A stretch of DNA of 64,000 bases from Sphingoaurantiacus capsulatus (GCF_042648405.1 NZ_JBHRXV010000011.1:372001-436000); one strand, 5' to 3'; counted from the stretch's first letter, positions 40,593 through 49,707 are shown. Translations and numbers: made by a program. The notes: generated by a model from the sequence alone, not told the origin.

Positions 40593-40695
40593 CGTCATCC
40601 CCGCGAAGGCGGGGACCCAGTCCTCAACAAGCAACCTGCCAGCTTCGCTGGCGCAAATTTCTCCGTGCTGGATCCCCGCCTTCGCGGGGACGACG
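40593..40695. repeat. Palindromic repeat pair in the mdh-sucC gap
   Basis: Arms 40593-40620 and 40668-40695 with CCCCGC-GAAG-GCGGGG inner hairpins, and a central GCCAGC-TTC-GCTGGC hairpin (40638-40652). Same three-hairpin plan as 3634-3738, with a different central stem. Confidence 0.87.
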
Positions 40696-40703
40696 GATAG
40701 AGC

Positions 40704-41666
40704 TTAGGCGAGGCTGCCGTCGATGTTCTTGCAGGCGACCAGCAGTTCCTTCACAGCGTCGACCGACACTTGGAAGTTGGCCTTCGCCTCGTCGTTGAGC
40801 TTGATCTCGACGATCTTCTCGACGCCGCCGGCGCCGATCACGACGGGCACGCCGACGTAAAGGTCGCTGACGCCATACTGGCTGGTGAGGTTCACCGCCG
40901 CCGGCAGGACGCGCTTCTTGTCCTTGAGATAGGCCTCGGCCATCTCGATGCCGCTGGTCGCCGGGGCGTAATAGGCCGAGCCGGTCTTCAGCAGCGCGAC
41001 GATCTCGCCGCCGCCCGAACGGGTGCGCTGGACGATCGCGTCGATGCGCTCCTTGGTCGACCAGCCCATCTCGATGAGATCGGGGATCGGAATGCCCGCG
41101 ACGGTCGAATATTCGACCACCGGCACCATCGTGTCGCCGTGGCCGCCGAGCACGAAGGCGGTGACATCCTGCACCGACACCTTGAACTCGTCGGCGAGGA
41201 AGTGGCGGAAGCGCGCCGAGTCGAGCACGCCGGCCATGCCGACCACCATGTGGTGCGGCAGCCCGGAGAACTCGCGCAGCGCCCAGACCATCGCGTCGAG
41301 CGGGTTGGTGATGCAGATGACGAAGGCGTTCGGCGCGTTGGCGGCGATGCCCTCGCCCACGGCCTTCATGACCTTCAAATTGATCCCGAGCAGGTCATCA
41401 CGGCTCATGCCCGGCTTGCGGGCGACACCGGCGGTGACGATGATCACGTCGGCGCCCGCGATGTCGGAATAGTCGTTGGTGCCCTTCAGCTCGACGTCGA
41501 AGCCTTCGACCGGCGCACAGTGCGCGAGGTCGAGCGCCTTGCCCTGCGGCACGCCTTCCACGACGTCGAAGAGGACCACATCGCCGAGTTCCTTGGACGC
41601 TGCGAGATGCGCGAGCGTGCCACCGATGTTACCGGCGCCGATTAGAGCAATTTTCTTGCGAGCCAT
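40704..41666 (-). CDS. mdh: Malate dehydrogenase (LDH-like type)
   Basis: 320-residue NAD-dependent enzyme. GAGNIGGTLAH binds NAD; catalytic region includes CITNPLDAMVWALREFSGLP, DSARFRHFLAD and the His of GGHGDTMVP. First gene of the TCA run; a GAGAGG ribosome-binding site precedes the ATG. Length and motifs separate it from the dimeric E. coli-type Mdh. Confidence 0.97.
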   Translation of the reverse strand: MARKKIALIGAGNIGGTLAHLAASKELGDVVLFDVVEGVPQGKALDLAHCAPVEGFDVELKGTNDYSDIAGADVIIVTAGVARKPGMSRDDLLGINLKVMKAVGEGIAANAPNAFVICITNPLDAMVWALREFSGLPHHMVVGMAGVLDSARFRHFLADEFKVSVQDVTAFVLGGHGDTMVPVVEYSTVAGIPIPDLIEMGWSTKERIDAIVQRTRSGGGEIVALLKTGSAYYAPATSGIEMAEAYLKDKKRVLPAAVNLTSQYGVSDLYVGVPVVIGAGGVEKIVEIKLNDEAKANFQVSVDAVKELLVACKNIDGSLA

Positions 41667-41833
41667 GGGCCTCTCTCGAAACTTCGTAGTTGAAAAGGCG
41701 ACCGCGGAGCGCAGCCCGCCAAAGGCGCGGCCCGGATAGGACGTTTCCCGCCGAGGGGCAAGCGCAAGGGATGACGGGCGCGCAGTTAAATGCGATCTTC
41801 TCTCAAAGAGCGATCCTTGGGGGGACTGAAACC

Positions 41834-42502
41834 ATGCTCACCGACCCGCGCAGCCTGTGGCGCGCCACCTTCGTTTTCGGCCTGCTGACCTTCGCGCTGT
41901 TCATCGTCAGCGCAGTGCGCGGCGTGCCCGACTGCAGCGTGCCGATGCCGGCGGCGATGCTCGACTTCGAGCTGGCGCTCGACCGGGCGGCGTTCGCGCT
42001 GGTGCTCGACTGCGCGCCCCGCCTCGCCGCGCTCGATCAGGCCAACATTGTCGATCTGCTGCTGTTCATGTGGGCATACGGCGGCCTCCTCACCTTCTTC
42101 GCGCTCGCCGTGGGGCTGCGGCCGTGGCTGGCGGTGTCGCTCGGCGCGCTGATGATCGCCACCGACTTCGTCGAGACGGTCACGCTGCGCTGGATCGCCG
42201 CCGGCTGGCCGCTGTTCGACCCGACCCTGGTGTCGCCGCTCGCCATCGCGGTGCGGGTGAAGTTTGTCGCGATCGGCATCGCCATGGTGCTCGCCGGCCT
42301 GTGGCTGGCGCGGTTCAAGACCGGCTGGGGCGCCCGGCTGGTGGCGCTGCTCAGCGTGATCGGCGGCGTCGGGTCGGTGTGGCTGATGTACAGCGACGGG
42401 CGGATGACCGGCACCGCGATGCTGGCGGTCGCGTGGATCGCCATCACCGTCTACGCTGGCGCCCGCACCCTCGGCTATCGCAAGGCGGCGAGCGCCGCCT
42501 AG
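41834..42502 (+). CDS. Multi-pass membrane hypothetical protein
   Basis: 222 residues from an ATG at 41834 (GGGGGACTG upstream); an alternative ATG at 41771 adds 21 residues without membrane character. About six transmembrane helices are visible, starting FVFGLLTFALFIVSAV. Two cysteines (PDCSVP and VLDCAP) may pair in the first outer loop. No family recognised. Its last 4 nt overlap zapE's 3' end on the other strand. Confidence 0.7.
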   Translation: MLTDPRSLWRATFVFGLLTFALFIVSAVRGVPDCSVPMPAAMLDFELALDRAAFALVLDCAPRLAALDQANIVDLLLFMWAYGGLLTFFALAVGLRPWLAVSLGALMIATDFVETVTLRWIAAGWPLFDPTLVSPLAIAVRVKFVAIGIAMVLAGLWLARFKTGWGARLVALLSVIGGVGSVWLMYSDGRMTGTAMLAVAWIAITVYAGARTLGYRKAASAA

Positions 42503-43608
42503 CCGTGGCCCTCAGCCAGATAATCCGCCGACTGCATCTCCATCAGCCGCGAGACGGTGCGTTCGAACTCGAACGCGCCGTCGCCGGCCGGATAGAGGCT
42601 CTGCGGCGGCGCGTCGGCGGACATCAGCAGCTTGCAGCGATGCTCGTAGAGCGCGTCGACGAGCGTCACGAAGCGCGCCGCCTCGTTGCGGTTCTCCGGC
42701 CCCAGCTGCGGCACGCCGACGAGGATCACCGTGTGATAGCGCCGCGCCACCGCCAGATAGTCCGCGGCCCATAACGGCTGGCCACACAGCCGCTTGAACG
42801 AGAATACCGCGACGCCCTTCAGCGCCTTCGGCACGAACAGCGTCCGCCCGCCGGGCACGTCGATCGTCTCGGTCGGCACATGCTCCCGATCCTCGACCGG
42901 ATGGTCGGTCAGCCGGAAAAAGGCCTCCGACAGGGCCGCGGTCGCTTCCGGGCCGTTCGGCACATAGTAGGTCGGCATGCCCGCCAATCGCTCCAGCCGA
43001 TAGTCGGTCGGGCCGTTGAGGCTGAGCACGTCGAGCCGCGCTTCCAAGAGCGCGATGAACGGCAGGAACAGCTGCCGGTTGAGCCCGTCCTTGTAGAGGT
43101 CCTTCGGCGGGCGGTTGGAGGTGGTCACCACCGTCACGCCGCCGTCGAGAAGGGCTGTGAACAGCCGCGACAGGATCATCGCGTCGGCGACGTTGTTGAC
43201 CTGCATCTCGTCGAAGCAGAGCAGCTTGGCGGAGCCGGCGACCGCCTTCGCCACCGCCGGGATCGGGTCCTCGCTCGACGCCTGCCGGTGCTGGTGGATG
43301 CGCGCGTGGATATCGAGCATGAACTCGTGGAAGTGGATGCGCCGCTTCGGCTCGACCGACGCTTCGCCGTAGAACAGGTCCATCAGCATCGACTTGCCGC
43401 GCCCGACCGCGCCCCAGATGTAGAGGCCGCGCGGGGCCGCCGCCGGCTTGCCGCCGAACAGCTTGCCGAGGAAGCCCTGCGACGGCGCGGGCGCCGCCAG
43501 TTCCTGCGCCAGCGCATCGAGCTTCAGCGCGGCGGCGCGCTGGTCGGGATCGGGGCGCAGCTCGCCATTGGCGACCAGCGCGTCATAGGCGGCAATTACC
43601 GCGCTCAC
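42499..43608 (-). CDS. zapE: Cell-division ATPase ZapE (AFG1-like)
   Basis: 369 residues from a GTG at 43608 (protein MSAVIAAYDALV). Walker A GAVGRGKSMLMDLFY, then KRRIHFHEFMLDIHARIH, Walker B LLCFDEMQVNNVADAMIL and the sensor segment TTSNRPPKDLYKDGLNR identify the AFG1/ZapE AAA+ family, which interacts with FtsZ in E. coli. The GTG overlaps the TGA of the upstream thioesterase (GTGA). Confidence 0.93.
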   Translation of the reverse strand: MSAVIAAYDALVANGELRPDPDQRAAALKLDALAQELAAPAPSQGFLGKLFGGKPAAAPRGLYIWGAVGRGKSMLMDLFYGEASVEPKRRIHFHEFMLDIHARIHQHRQASSEDPIPAVAKAVAGSAKLLCFDEMQVNNVADAMILSRLFTALLDGGVTVVTTSNRPPKDLYKDGLNRQLFLPFIALLEARLDVLSLNGPTDYRLERLAGMPTYYVPNGPEATAALSEAFFRLTDHPVEDREHVPTETIDVPGGRTLFVPKALKGVAVFSFKRLCGQPLWAADYLAVARRYHTVILVGVPQLGPENRNEAARFVTLVDALYEHRCKLLMSADAPPQSLYPAGDGAFEFERTVSRLMEMQSADYLAEGHG

Positions 43609-44048
43609 AGCTGGCGCGGCACCTTGCGCAACGTCGCGGTGTAGGCAGCGACCTTGCCGCCATCCTGCTCGAGCAGCCCGCGGATGAAGATCAGCTTGCC
43701 CGTCTCGCGCAGCACCTCGCCGGTCCCGACGAGCGGCGTGCCGGGTTTGCCCGAGCCGAGGAAATGCGTATCGCAGGACAGGGTCACCGCGCCGAGCGTC
43801 TTCGACAGCAATGGCCGCGCCACCGCGAACAGCACCATGTCGACGAACGCCATGATGAAGCCGCCGTGCAGGAAGCCGAGCCCGTTCAGATGCCGCTCCT
43901 CGCCGATGATGGCGCATTCGATGCGGCCGTCGTCGCGGGTGCGGTAATATTGCGGGCCGACGAGGTCGGTGAAGCGGTTCTCGAAATGGCCGCGCCAAGC
44001 ATACCAGCCGGCGAACGGGCCTTCGATCATGAGTTCGGGCGCGGGCAT
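43605..44048 (-). CDS. PaaI-type hotdog thioesterase
   Basis: 147 residues. Hotdog core: ERHLNGLGFLHGGFIMAFVDMVLFAVA, with the conserved HGG turn; followed by VTLSCDTHFLGSGKPG. Hydrolyses acyl-CoA thioesters in related proteins; the acyl group is unknown. Translationally coupled to zapE. Confidence 0.85.
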   Translation of the reverse strand: MPAPELMIEGPFAGWYAWRGHFENRFTDLVGPQYYRTRDDGRIECAIIGEERHLNGLGFLHGGFIMAFVDMVLFAVARPLLSKTLGAVTLSCDTHFLGSGKPGTPLVGTGEVLRETGKLIFIRGLLEQDGGKVAAYTATLRKVPRQL

Positions 44049-44092
44049 GCGGTGGGGATAGTGACCGGCACCGCTTTACGCAACGGCTGCTG

Positions 44093-44842
44093 TTAAGAGC
44101 CAATTTGCCGGAACGTCAGGTTAAATCTAGATCCATGCACACTCTTCCGCTTTGGGACTGAATGCTCCCAAAAATGCTGTAATGCCCCCCTCATGATGAG
44201 CACCGTTCCATGTTTGAGAGGTATTGAGAGTTTTGTTGATTTATTATCATTTCGCCTTAAGAGAAAATCTCTTGTCTCACCAAAATTCACCGAAGCAATA
44301 GTCGGATTTTCGCCAAGTTCTTTTTCATTATCTGCATGCCAACTCAGTGAATCTTCGCCATCTCGATACCAGTTCAACAGAACACTATTGAAATTTACGC
44401 CCGCACAATTTTCTACTGCGTGCTTTATATACAATAGGCCCTTGTTCCAACTATTTGGCTGCGATTTTATACCGGAGTACGTATAGGATTTACCTTCATC
44501 GCCATACCACGATGTCAATCGCGGAAGTGGCACTCGTTTTCCGTAGAAATTAATCCAGTCTTGCTTCCAACGTAGATTGGAGAAGGAGATTTTGTTAATA
44601 TCATCCGAAGAAAGTTTCCGCCAATCGACATTTTTCCAGTCAAGGCTTTCGTTCTCTTGGAAATACTCTACTGATCTATCGCTTACTTTTCGATCAAAAA
44701 ATCTCTCTGAGTAGAATAATTCTCCGTTTGGAACAGTGATGATGTAACCTCGAAGGTCCTCTCTCCAAACCGAGGCGTACCCCTCCTCCTGGGGAAGATC
44801 GATTGGACAGGCTTGCTTGGCATGCTCAAACAGATTCGACAC
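44093..44842 (-). CDS. AlkB-like Fe(II)/2-oxoglutarate dioxygenase
   Basis: 249 residues. The C-terminal half is an ALKBH2/3-type demethylase: PRLTSWYGDEGKSYTYSG, then NWYRDGEDSLSWHADNE with iron ligands His169 and Asp171, ASVNFGETRDFLLRR, and third ligand His227 in WEHSVPKR; Arg239 and Arg245 (SRFNLTFR) bind 2-oxoglutarate. The first ~85 residues are an extra region with no visible family. The gene is conspicuously AT-rich compared with neighbours, and overlaps the preceding methyltransferase-like gene by 17 nt. Substrate may be alkylated DNA or RNA; acquired DNA is likely. Confidence 0.9.
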   Translation of the reverse strand: MSNLFEHAKQACPIDLPQEEGYASVWREDLRGYIITVPNGELFYSERFFDRKVSDRSVEYFQENESLDWKNVDWRKLSSDDINKISFSNLRWKQDWINFYGKRVPLPRLTSWYGDEGKSYTYSGIKSQPNSWNKGLLYIKHAVENCAGVNFNSVLLNWYRDGEDSLSWHADNEKELGENPTIASVNFGETRDFLLRRNDNKSTKLSIPLKHGTVLIMRGALQHFWEHSVPKRKSVHGSRFNLTFRQIGS

Positions 44843-45650
44843 GAGCGATATCCACCTTCAGGAACCAGCGAATAGCCTTCGATCGGCTAGGGTTGTCACA
44901 CTCAAACCGGACAACCTTGGATTTCCGAACAGTAGCAGCCAAGCCGTTCCATGTACCCGCGATAGATGATCGCAACTTTTCTATTCTCGCGGACCCGCCA
45001 TCGTGATCGCGATCGTGACTTATCACGATGACTGTGTGCTTCCCCTCCGTGAGCCCGGTGCGGAGCAGCGCAACTTGATCGAAGCCTGTGATATCCATCA
45101 CATTTGAAAAAACGTGGACAGTTCGCACTTCGGAATCTGGCTGCAGGTGCTTCGCAGCCAGCTTTTGAAATGGCTTGCCAACGCAAAAGATAGGCGCCGC
45201 TGGGATCAGTGAGCGATACACCGCCTCGGCTCGAATTAGAGCAACCTCGGACGGCTCAACCAGTACGACCTGTTTTACCGCTTGCCGAAATGCGGCACCG
45301 TAGTGGTCAAACAGCAGAATGCCCGCGAGACCTTGACCGCATCCGTAGTCGATAAAGCGAAAAGGCTCTTTGCCAAGCGGCATTGCCGAGCAGGTTTTTT
45401 CCCACTGGCTTTGGATCATCAAGCCGTGGGAATAAAGGTACTGATCAAGGCATTCCTTGGAAGGAAGAATAGCGCGGCCCCGATCTAACTGATGTTGAGT
45501 GCCGTTTTGCGCGCCGAAGGTTTGCCTAAGCCAGTCGAAGGAAATCCGCCTTCCGTCTCGCGTTAACTGATCAATCGCAGCAACGGCAGGGTCCTGCTTG
45601 CGCAGGGCGGAAACCCTTTGCGGCGTGAGACTGTCAAAGTGAGATCCCAT
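44826..45650 (-). CDS. SAM-dependent methyltransferase-like protein
   Basis: 274 residues from the ATG at 45650, preceded by a 12-base G run ending GGAAGC. An in-frame ATG at 45668 just before the run would add MGGGGS. Rossmann motif I is FRFIDYGCGQGLAG (about residue 100) and the acidic loop is VVLVEPSEVALIRAEAV; later VHVFSNVMDI and TVIVISHD fit strands 4-5. No DNA-MTase catalytic NPPY/DPPY or Cys motif is seen, so the target is unclear. Coupled by overlap to the AlkB-like gene. Lower GC than the core suggests transfer. Confidence 0.72.
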   Translation of the reverse strand: MGSHFDSLTPQRVSALRKQDPAVAAIDQLTRDGRRISFDWLRQTFGAQNGTQHQLDRGRAILPSKECLDQYLYSHGLMIQSQWEKTCSAMPLGKEPFRFIDYGCGQGLAGILLFDHYGAAFRQAVKQVVLVEPSEVALIRAEAVYRSLIPAAPIFCVGKPFQKLAAKHLQPDSEVRTVHVFSNVMDITGFDQVALLRTGLTEGKHTVIVISHDRDHDGGSARIEKLRSSIAGTWNGLAATVRKSKVVRFECDNPSRSKAIRWFLKVDIARVESV

Positions 45651-45654
45651 GCTT

Positions 45655-45666
45655 CCCCCCCCCCCC
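45655..45666. repeat. 12-base homopolymer (G on the minus strand)
   Basis: Twelve consecutive C on the plus strand, immediately upstream of the methyltransferase-like ATG at 45650. Long G tracts are prone to slippage and could change the ribosome-binding spacing or, if translation starts at 45668, the frame. Confidence 0.9.
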
Positions 45667-45781
45667 ATCTCCGGCTCGCCAAGCACGTTATGCGCTGCGC
45701 ACAGCTGAGTCGTAGGGAGAGATTCTAGCTGACACTCACAATTCTGCGTCCAGGATTCGACGATTCCTCACCCACAAACGC

Positions 45782-45809
45782 GTCCCCCGGCCTTCGCCGG
45801 GATAACGGA
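45782..45809. repeat. Solitary REP-like hairpin
   Basis: Inner hairpin CCCGGC-CTTC-GCCGGG flanked by GTCCC and GATAACGG; a half element of the palindrome family with a fourth stem sequence. It lies just downstream of sdhB, in a 45687-45840 gap without any gene. Confidence 0.65.
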
Positions 45810-45840
45810 ATGGTGTGTGCGAGCGCTGGGAGCGAACGGC

Positions 45841-46626
45841 TTAAAGCTGCCGCTCGATCATCATCTTCTTGATCTCGCCGATCGCTTCCGCCGGGTTCAG
45901 ACCCTTCGGGCAGACGTTCGAGCAGTTCATGATGGTGTGGCAGCGGTAGAGGCGGAACGGGTCCTCCAGCGCGTCGAGGCGTTCGCCGGTCATCTCGTCG
46001 CGGCTGTCGGCGAGCCAGCGATAGGCCTGCAGCAGGATCGCCGGCCCCAGGAACTTGTCGTTGTTCCACCAGTAGCTCGGGCACGAGGTGGAGCAGCAGG
46101 CGCAGAGGATGCACTCGTAGAGGCCGTCGAGCTTCGAGCGGTCCTCGGGCGACTGGATGCGCTCCTTGGCAGACGGCGACGGCGTCACCGTCTGCAGCCA
46201 CGGCTTGATCGACGCATATTGCGCATAGAAGTGCGTGAAGTCGGGAACGAGGTCCTTGACCACATCCATGTGCGGCAGCGGCGTGATCTGCACGTCGCCC
46301 TTCACGTCGTCGATCGCTTGCGTGCAGGCGAGCGTGTTCGAGCCGTCGATGTTCATCGAGCACGATCCGCAGATGCCCTCGCGGCACGAGCGGCGGAAGG
46401 TCAGGGTCGGGTCGATCTCCGACTTGATCTTGATCAGCGCGTCGAGAACCATCGGCCCGGTCTGGTCGAGGTCGATCGTATAGCTGTCGAAGCGCGGGTT
46501 CTCGCCCGTGTCCGGGTTCCAGCGATAGATTTTGAACGTCTTGGTGCGCTTGGCCCCGGCCGGCGCGGTATGCTTCACGCCGTCCTTCTTGATGACGCTG
46601 TTCTTGGGAAGCGAGAATTCGGCCAT
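45841..46626 (-). CDS. sdhB: Succinate dehydrogenase iron-sulfur subunit
   Basis: 261 residues. Three cluster motifs: CREGICGSCSMNIDGSNTLAC (2Fe-2S), CILCACCSTSCPSYWW and CHTIMNCSNVCPKGLNP (4Fe-4S and 3Fe-4S). Passes electrons from SdhA to quinone in the inner membrane. Last gene of sdhCDAB, 43 nt after sdhA. Confidence 0.98.
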   Translation of the reverse strand: MAEFSLPKNSVIKKDGVKHTAPAGAKRTKTFKIYRWNPDTGENPRFDSYTIDLDQTGPMVLDALIKIKSEIDPTLTFRRSCREGICGSCSMNIDGSNTLACTQAIDDVKGDVQITPLPHMDVVKDLVPDFTHFYAQYASIKPWLQTVTPSPSAKERIQSPEDRSKLDGLYECILCACCSTSCPSYWWNNDKFLGPAILLQAYRWLADSRDEMTGERLDALEDPFRLYRCHTIMNCSNVCPKGLNPAEAIGEIKKMMIERQL

Positions 46627-46669
46627 CAGAGCGCCTTTTCCTGAGCTGGCAGCTTGAAGATCGTCGGCA

Positions 46670-48460
46670 TCAGTACACCCGCGCCTTGGGCTTGATGTAC
46701 TCGATCTCTTCGGTGAGCGTGTAGGTGTGCACCGGGCGGTAATCGATCTTCACCGCGCCCGCGTCGAACCACGAGATGGTGTGCTTCATCCACTGGTCGT
46801 CGTCGCGGTTCGGGAAGTCCTCGTGCATGTGTGCGCCGCGGCTTTCCTGGCGGTTCGCCGCCGAATGCATCGTCACCACCGCCTGGCCGATCATGTTGTC
46901 GAGCTCCATCGTCTCGATCAGGTCGGTATTGTAGATAAGACTGCGATCGGTGACCGCAATGTCGGCCATCTGCGTGTAAACCGCGTCGATCTTGGCTTTG
47001 CCCTCGTCGAGCACCTCGGTGGTGCGGAACACCCCACAATTCGCCTGCATCGTCTTCTGCATCGCGAGGCGGATCTGCGCCGTCGACTGCCCACCCTTGG
47101 CGTTGCGGAAGTGATCGAGCCGGCCGAGCGCGAGGTCGGCCGAGTCCGACGGCAGCGCCGCATGGTTGCTGCCCGGCTTGATCAGCTGCGCGATGCGGTG
47201 GCCGGTGGCGCGGCCGAACACCACGAGATCGATCAGCGAGTTGGAGCCGAGGCGGTTGGCGCCGTGCACCGACACGCAGGCCGCCTCGCCCACCGCGAAC
47301 AGGCCCGGCACCACGGTGTCGGGGTTACCGTCCTTCAGGGTGACAACCTCGCCCCAATAGTTCGTCGGCACGCCGCCCATGTTGTAGTGGACGGTCGGCA
47401 CCACCGGGATCGGCTCGCGCGTCACGTCGACGGCGGCGAACACCTTGGCGGTCTCCGAGATGCCCGGGAGGCGCTCGGCGAGGATCGCCGGGTCGATGTG
47501 GTTCAAATGCAGGTAGATGTGGTCGCCCTCGGGGCCGACGCCACGGCCCTCGCGGATTTCCATCGCCATCGAGCGGCTGACGACGTCGCGCGAGGCGAGG
47601 TCCTTGGCGCTCGGCGCATAGCGCTCCATGAAGCGCTCGCCGGCCGAGTTGGTCAGGTAACCGCCCTCGCCGCGCGCGCCCTCGGTGATCAGCACGCCGG
47701 CGCCGTAGATGCCCGACGGGTGGAACTGGACGAACTCCATGTCCTGCATCGGCAGGCCGGCGCGCAGCACCATGCCGCCGCCATCGCCGGTGCAGGTGTG
47801 CGCCGAGGTTGCCGAGAAATAGGCGCGGCCGTAGCCGCCGGTCGCCAGCACGACGCTGTGCGAGCGGAAGCGGTGGATGGTGCCGTCTTCCATGCACAGC
47901 GCGATGACGCCGCGGCAGACGCCGTTCTCCATGATCAGGTCGAGCGCGAAATATTCGATGAAGAAGTCAGCGTCGTATTTGAGGCTCTGCTGGTAGAGCG
48001 CGTGCAGCATGGCGTGGCCGGTGCGGTCGGCGGCGGCGCAGGTGCGCTGCGCGGCCGGGCCGTTGCCCATGTTCTGCGTCATGCCGCCGAAGGCGCGCTG
48101 GTAGATCTTGCCTTCCTCGGTGCGGCTGAACGGCACGCCGTAATGCTCGAGCTCGTAGACCGCCGCCGGCGCCTCACGGCACAGATATTCGATCGCGTCC
48201 TGGTCGCCGAGCCAGTCGGAACCCTTCACCGTGTCGTACATGTGCCAGGTCCAGTGGTCCGGGCCCATGTTGCCGAGCGAAGCGGCGATGCCGCCCTGCG
48301 CCGCCACCGTGTGGCTGCGCGTCGGGAACACCTTGGTGATGCAGGCGGTCTTCAGGCCGCTCTCGGCGATGCCCATCGTGGCGCGCAGGCCCGCGCCGCC
48401 GGCGCCGACGACGACCGCGTCATAGGTGTGGTCGATGATCTTGTAGGCGGCGTCGGCCAT
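46670..48460 (-). CDS. sdhA: Succinate dehydrogenase flavoprotein subunit
   Basis: 596 residues. GAGGAGLRATMGIAE binds FAD; SHTVAAQGGIAASLGN carries the FAD-linking His; the HPSG and RGEGGYLTNSAGERFMERYAP segments line the active site. ATG at 48460 shares an A/T with the sdhD stop (TGATG); a TTG one codon upstream is less likely. Confidence 0.98.
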   Translation of the reverse strand: MADAAYKIIDHTYDAVVVGAGGAGLRATMGIAESGLKTACITKVFPTRSHTVAAQGGIAASLGNMGPDHWTWHMYDTVKGSDWLGDQDAIEYLCREAPAAVYELEHYGVPFSRTEEGKIYQRAFGGMTQNMGNGPAAQRTCAAADRTGHAMLHALYQQSLKYDADFFIEYFALDLIMENGVCRGVIALCMEDGTIHRFRSHSVVLATGGYGRAYFSATSAHTCTGDGGGMVLRAGLPMQDMEFVQFHPSGIYGAGVLITEGARGEGGYLTNSAGERFMERYAPSAKDLASRDVVSRSMAMEIREGRGVGPEGDHIYLHLNHIDPAILAERLPGISETAKVFAAVDVTREPIPVVPTVHYNMGGVPTNYWGEVVTLKDGNPDTVVPGLFAVGEAACVSVHGANRLGSNSLIDLVVFGRATGHRIAQLIKPGSNHAALPSDSADLALGRLDHFRNAKGGQSTAQIRLAMQKTMQANCGVFRTTEVLDEGKAKIDAVYTQMADIAVTDRSLIYNTDLIETMELDNMIGQAVVTMHSAANRQESRGAHMHEDFPNRDDDQWMKHTISWFDAGAVKIDYRPVHTYTLTEEIEYIKPKARVY

Positions 48461-48843
48461 CAAACGGCTCCGAAAGCGATCTTGAGGACGCAGAAGGCGG
48501 CGGTGAAGCCGAGCGCCAGCGCGAAGAAGCCGAGCGCGAGCAGCGACAGCACCTTGGTGCCCTCATTGGTGACATAGTCTTCGATCAGCACCTGAACGCC
48601 GAGGCGCAAGTGCCAGAAAACGCTCGCGATGAGCAGAAGCAGCGGTACCGCGGTCAGCGGCTGCTGAATCCAGGCGGTGACGGTCGGATGGTCGAGGACC
48701 GGCAGGCGGACCAGCGACACCACGAACCACACCAGCAGCGCGAAGTTCGAAAGCGCGGTCACGCGCTGCAGCCACCAGTGATGCGTGCCCGACTTGGCGG
48801 CGCCGAGGCCGCGGACGCGGCCGAGCTGGGTTCCGGTTCCCAT
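48460..48843 (-). CDS. sdhD: Succinate dehydrogenase membrane anchor SdhD
   Basis: 127 residues with three transmembrane helices. HHWWLQRVTALSNFALLVWF at the N-terminus and FWHLRLGVQVLIEDYV, including the haem/quinone-side His and the SdhD Asp-Tyr, are typical. Between sdhC (2-nt gap) and sdhA. Confidence 0.94.
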   Translation of the reverse strand: MGTGTQLGRVRGLGAAKSGTHHWWLQRVTALSNFALLVWFVVSLVRLPVLDHPTVTAWIQQPLTAVPLLLLIASVFWHLRLGVQVLIEDYVTNEGTKVLSLLALGFFALALGFTAAFCVLKIAFGAV

Positions 48844-48845
48844 CG

Positions 48846-49244
48846 TCAGAACCCCTTGTGGCTGTAGATGGCGAACCAGGTGAGCGCCGTCAGGATCACC
48901 GCGCCGACATAGGCGGCGGTGGCGCTGGTCTTCGCCGTCTTCAGCTCGTAGCCGGCGCCGGTGTCCATCACCAGGTGGCGCAGGCCCGACAGCATGTGCT
49001 GGAAGAAGCTGTAGGTGAAGCCGACGCCGACAATGTAGCCGATCGGCGAGCGGGCGACGCCGTAGAAGGTCTCATAGGCTTCCGGTCCAGTCGCGGCGGC
49101 GACAAGCCACCAAGTGAACAGCGGAATCGCGACAAACGCCATGGCATTCCCAGTAATGCGATGCGTTATCGATACGAGGGCGTGGACGCGCCACCGCCAG
49201 ATGGAAAGATGCGGCGAGAGCGGGCGCGGACGCGCGGTGGCCAT
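48846..49244 (-). CDS. sdhC: Succinate dehydrogenase cytochrome b556 subunit SdhC
   Basis: 132 residues, three transmembrane helices. RPLSPHLSIWRWRVHALVSITHRITG is the SdhC signature with quinone-site Ser and Arg; FFQHMLSGLRHLVMD holds the haem His. First gene of the operon, with about 95 nt to the next gene upstream. Confidence 0.95.
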   Translation of the reverse strand: MATARPRPLSPHLSIWRWRVHALVSITHRITGNAMAFVAIPLFTWWLVAAATGPEAYETFYGVARSPIGYIVGVGFTYSFFQHMLSGLRHLVMDTGAGYELKTAKTSATAAYVGAVILTALTWFAIYSHKGF

Positions 49245-49340
49245 GAGCGAACCTCTACTGGCGTGCTGAACGGGAGTGCTTTTAGGCGCTTGTCGCCATC
49301 TGGCAACCGTTGATCGCAGCTATCCGTCGCATTGGCGCGC

Positions 49341-49706
49341 TCACTTTGGGTCGGCGAGCCGACGGTAGGTGGAGAATTTCGGGTTGTCGACGGCGATGCG
49401 CGCCCTCGTCGCCTCGAGCAGAGTGTCGACGACGCCGGGCGTTTCGGCGGTCAGCCGCCCTGCCCTGAACGCTTCGCACACCTCGCGGCGCAGCGCGGCT
49501 AGGTCGCCATTATGGCCGAGCAGCCGGGCGAGCGCCGCCGTCTCGACGATCTCGGGCTGTTGCTGCAGTTCGCGTTCGACCAGCGCCAGCACATTGCCGG
49601 CAACTTTGGCATGGAACGCCTCACGCCCCGACAGGCGCGATTCGATGGAGGCGAGATAGCCGCGCACGGCCTCGACCAGTTCGGCGGCGGTGGGATGGCC
49701 GGACAT
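49341..49706 (-). CDS. DUF6285 domain protein
   Basis: 121 residues, mostly helical: ELVEAVRGYLASIESRLSGREAFHAKVAGNVLALVEREL and a closing ARIAVDNPKFSTYRRL. This small family is found next to acyl-CoA-linked phosphotransferase genes, as here (1-nt gap). Function unknown. Confidence 0.78.
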   Translation of the reverse strand: MSGHPTAAELVEAVRGYLASIESRLSGREAFHAKVAGNVLALVERELQQQPEIVETAALARLLGHNGDLAALRREVCEAFRAGRLTAETPGVVDTLLEATRARIAVDNPKFSTYRRLADPK

Positions 49707-49707
49707 C

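Noticed and set aside
40575..40634. Upstream extension of sucC (peptide containing VPAFAGMT)
   Set aside because: The extra residues are translated palindromic repeat; the same peptide appears wherever this repeat is read.
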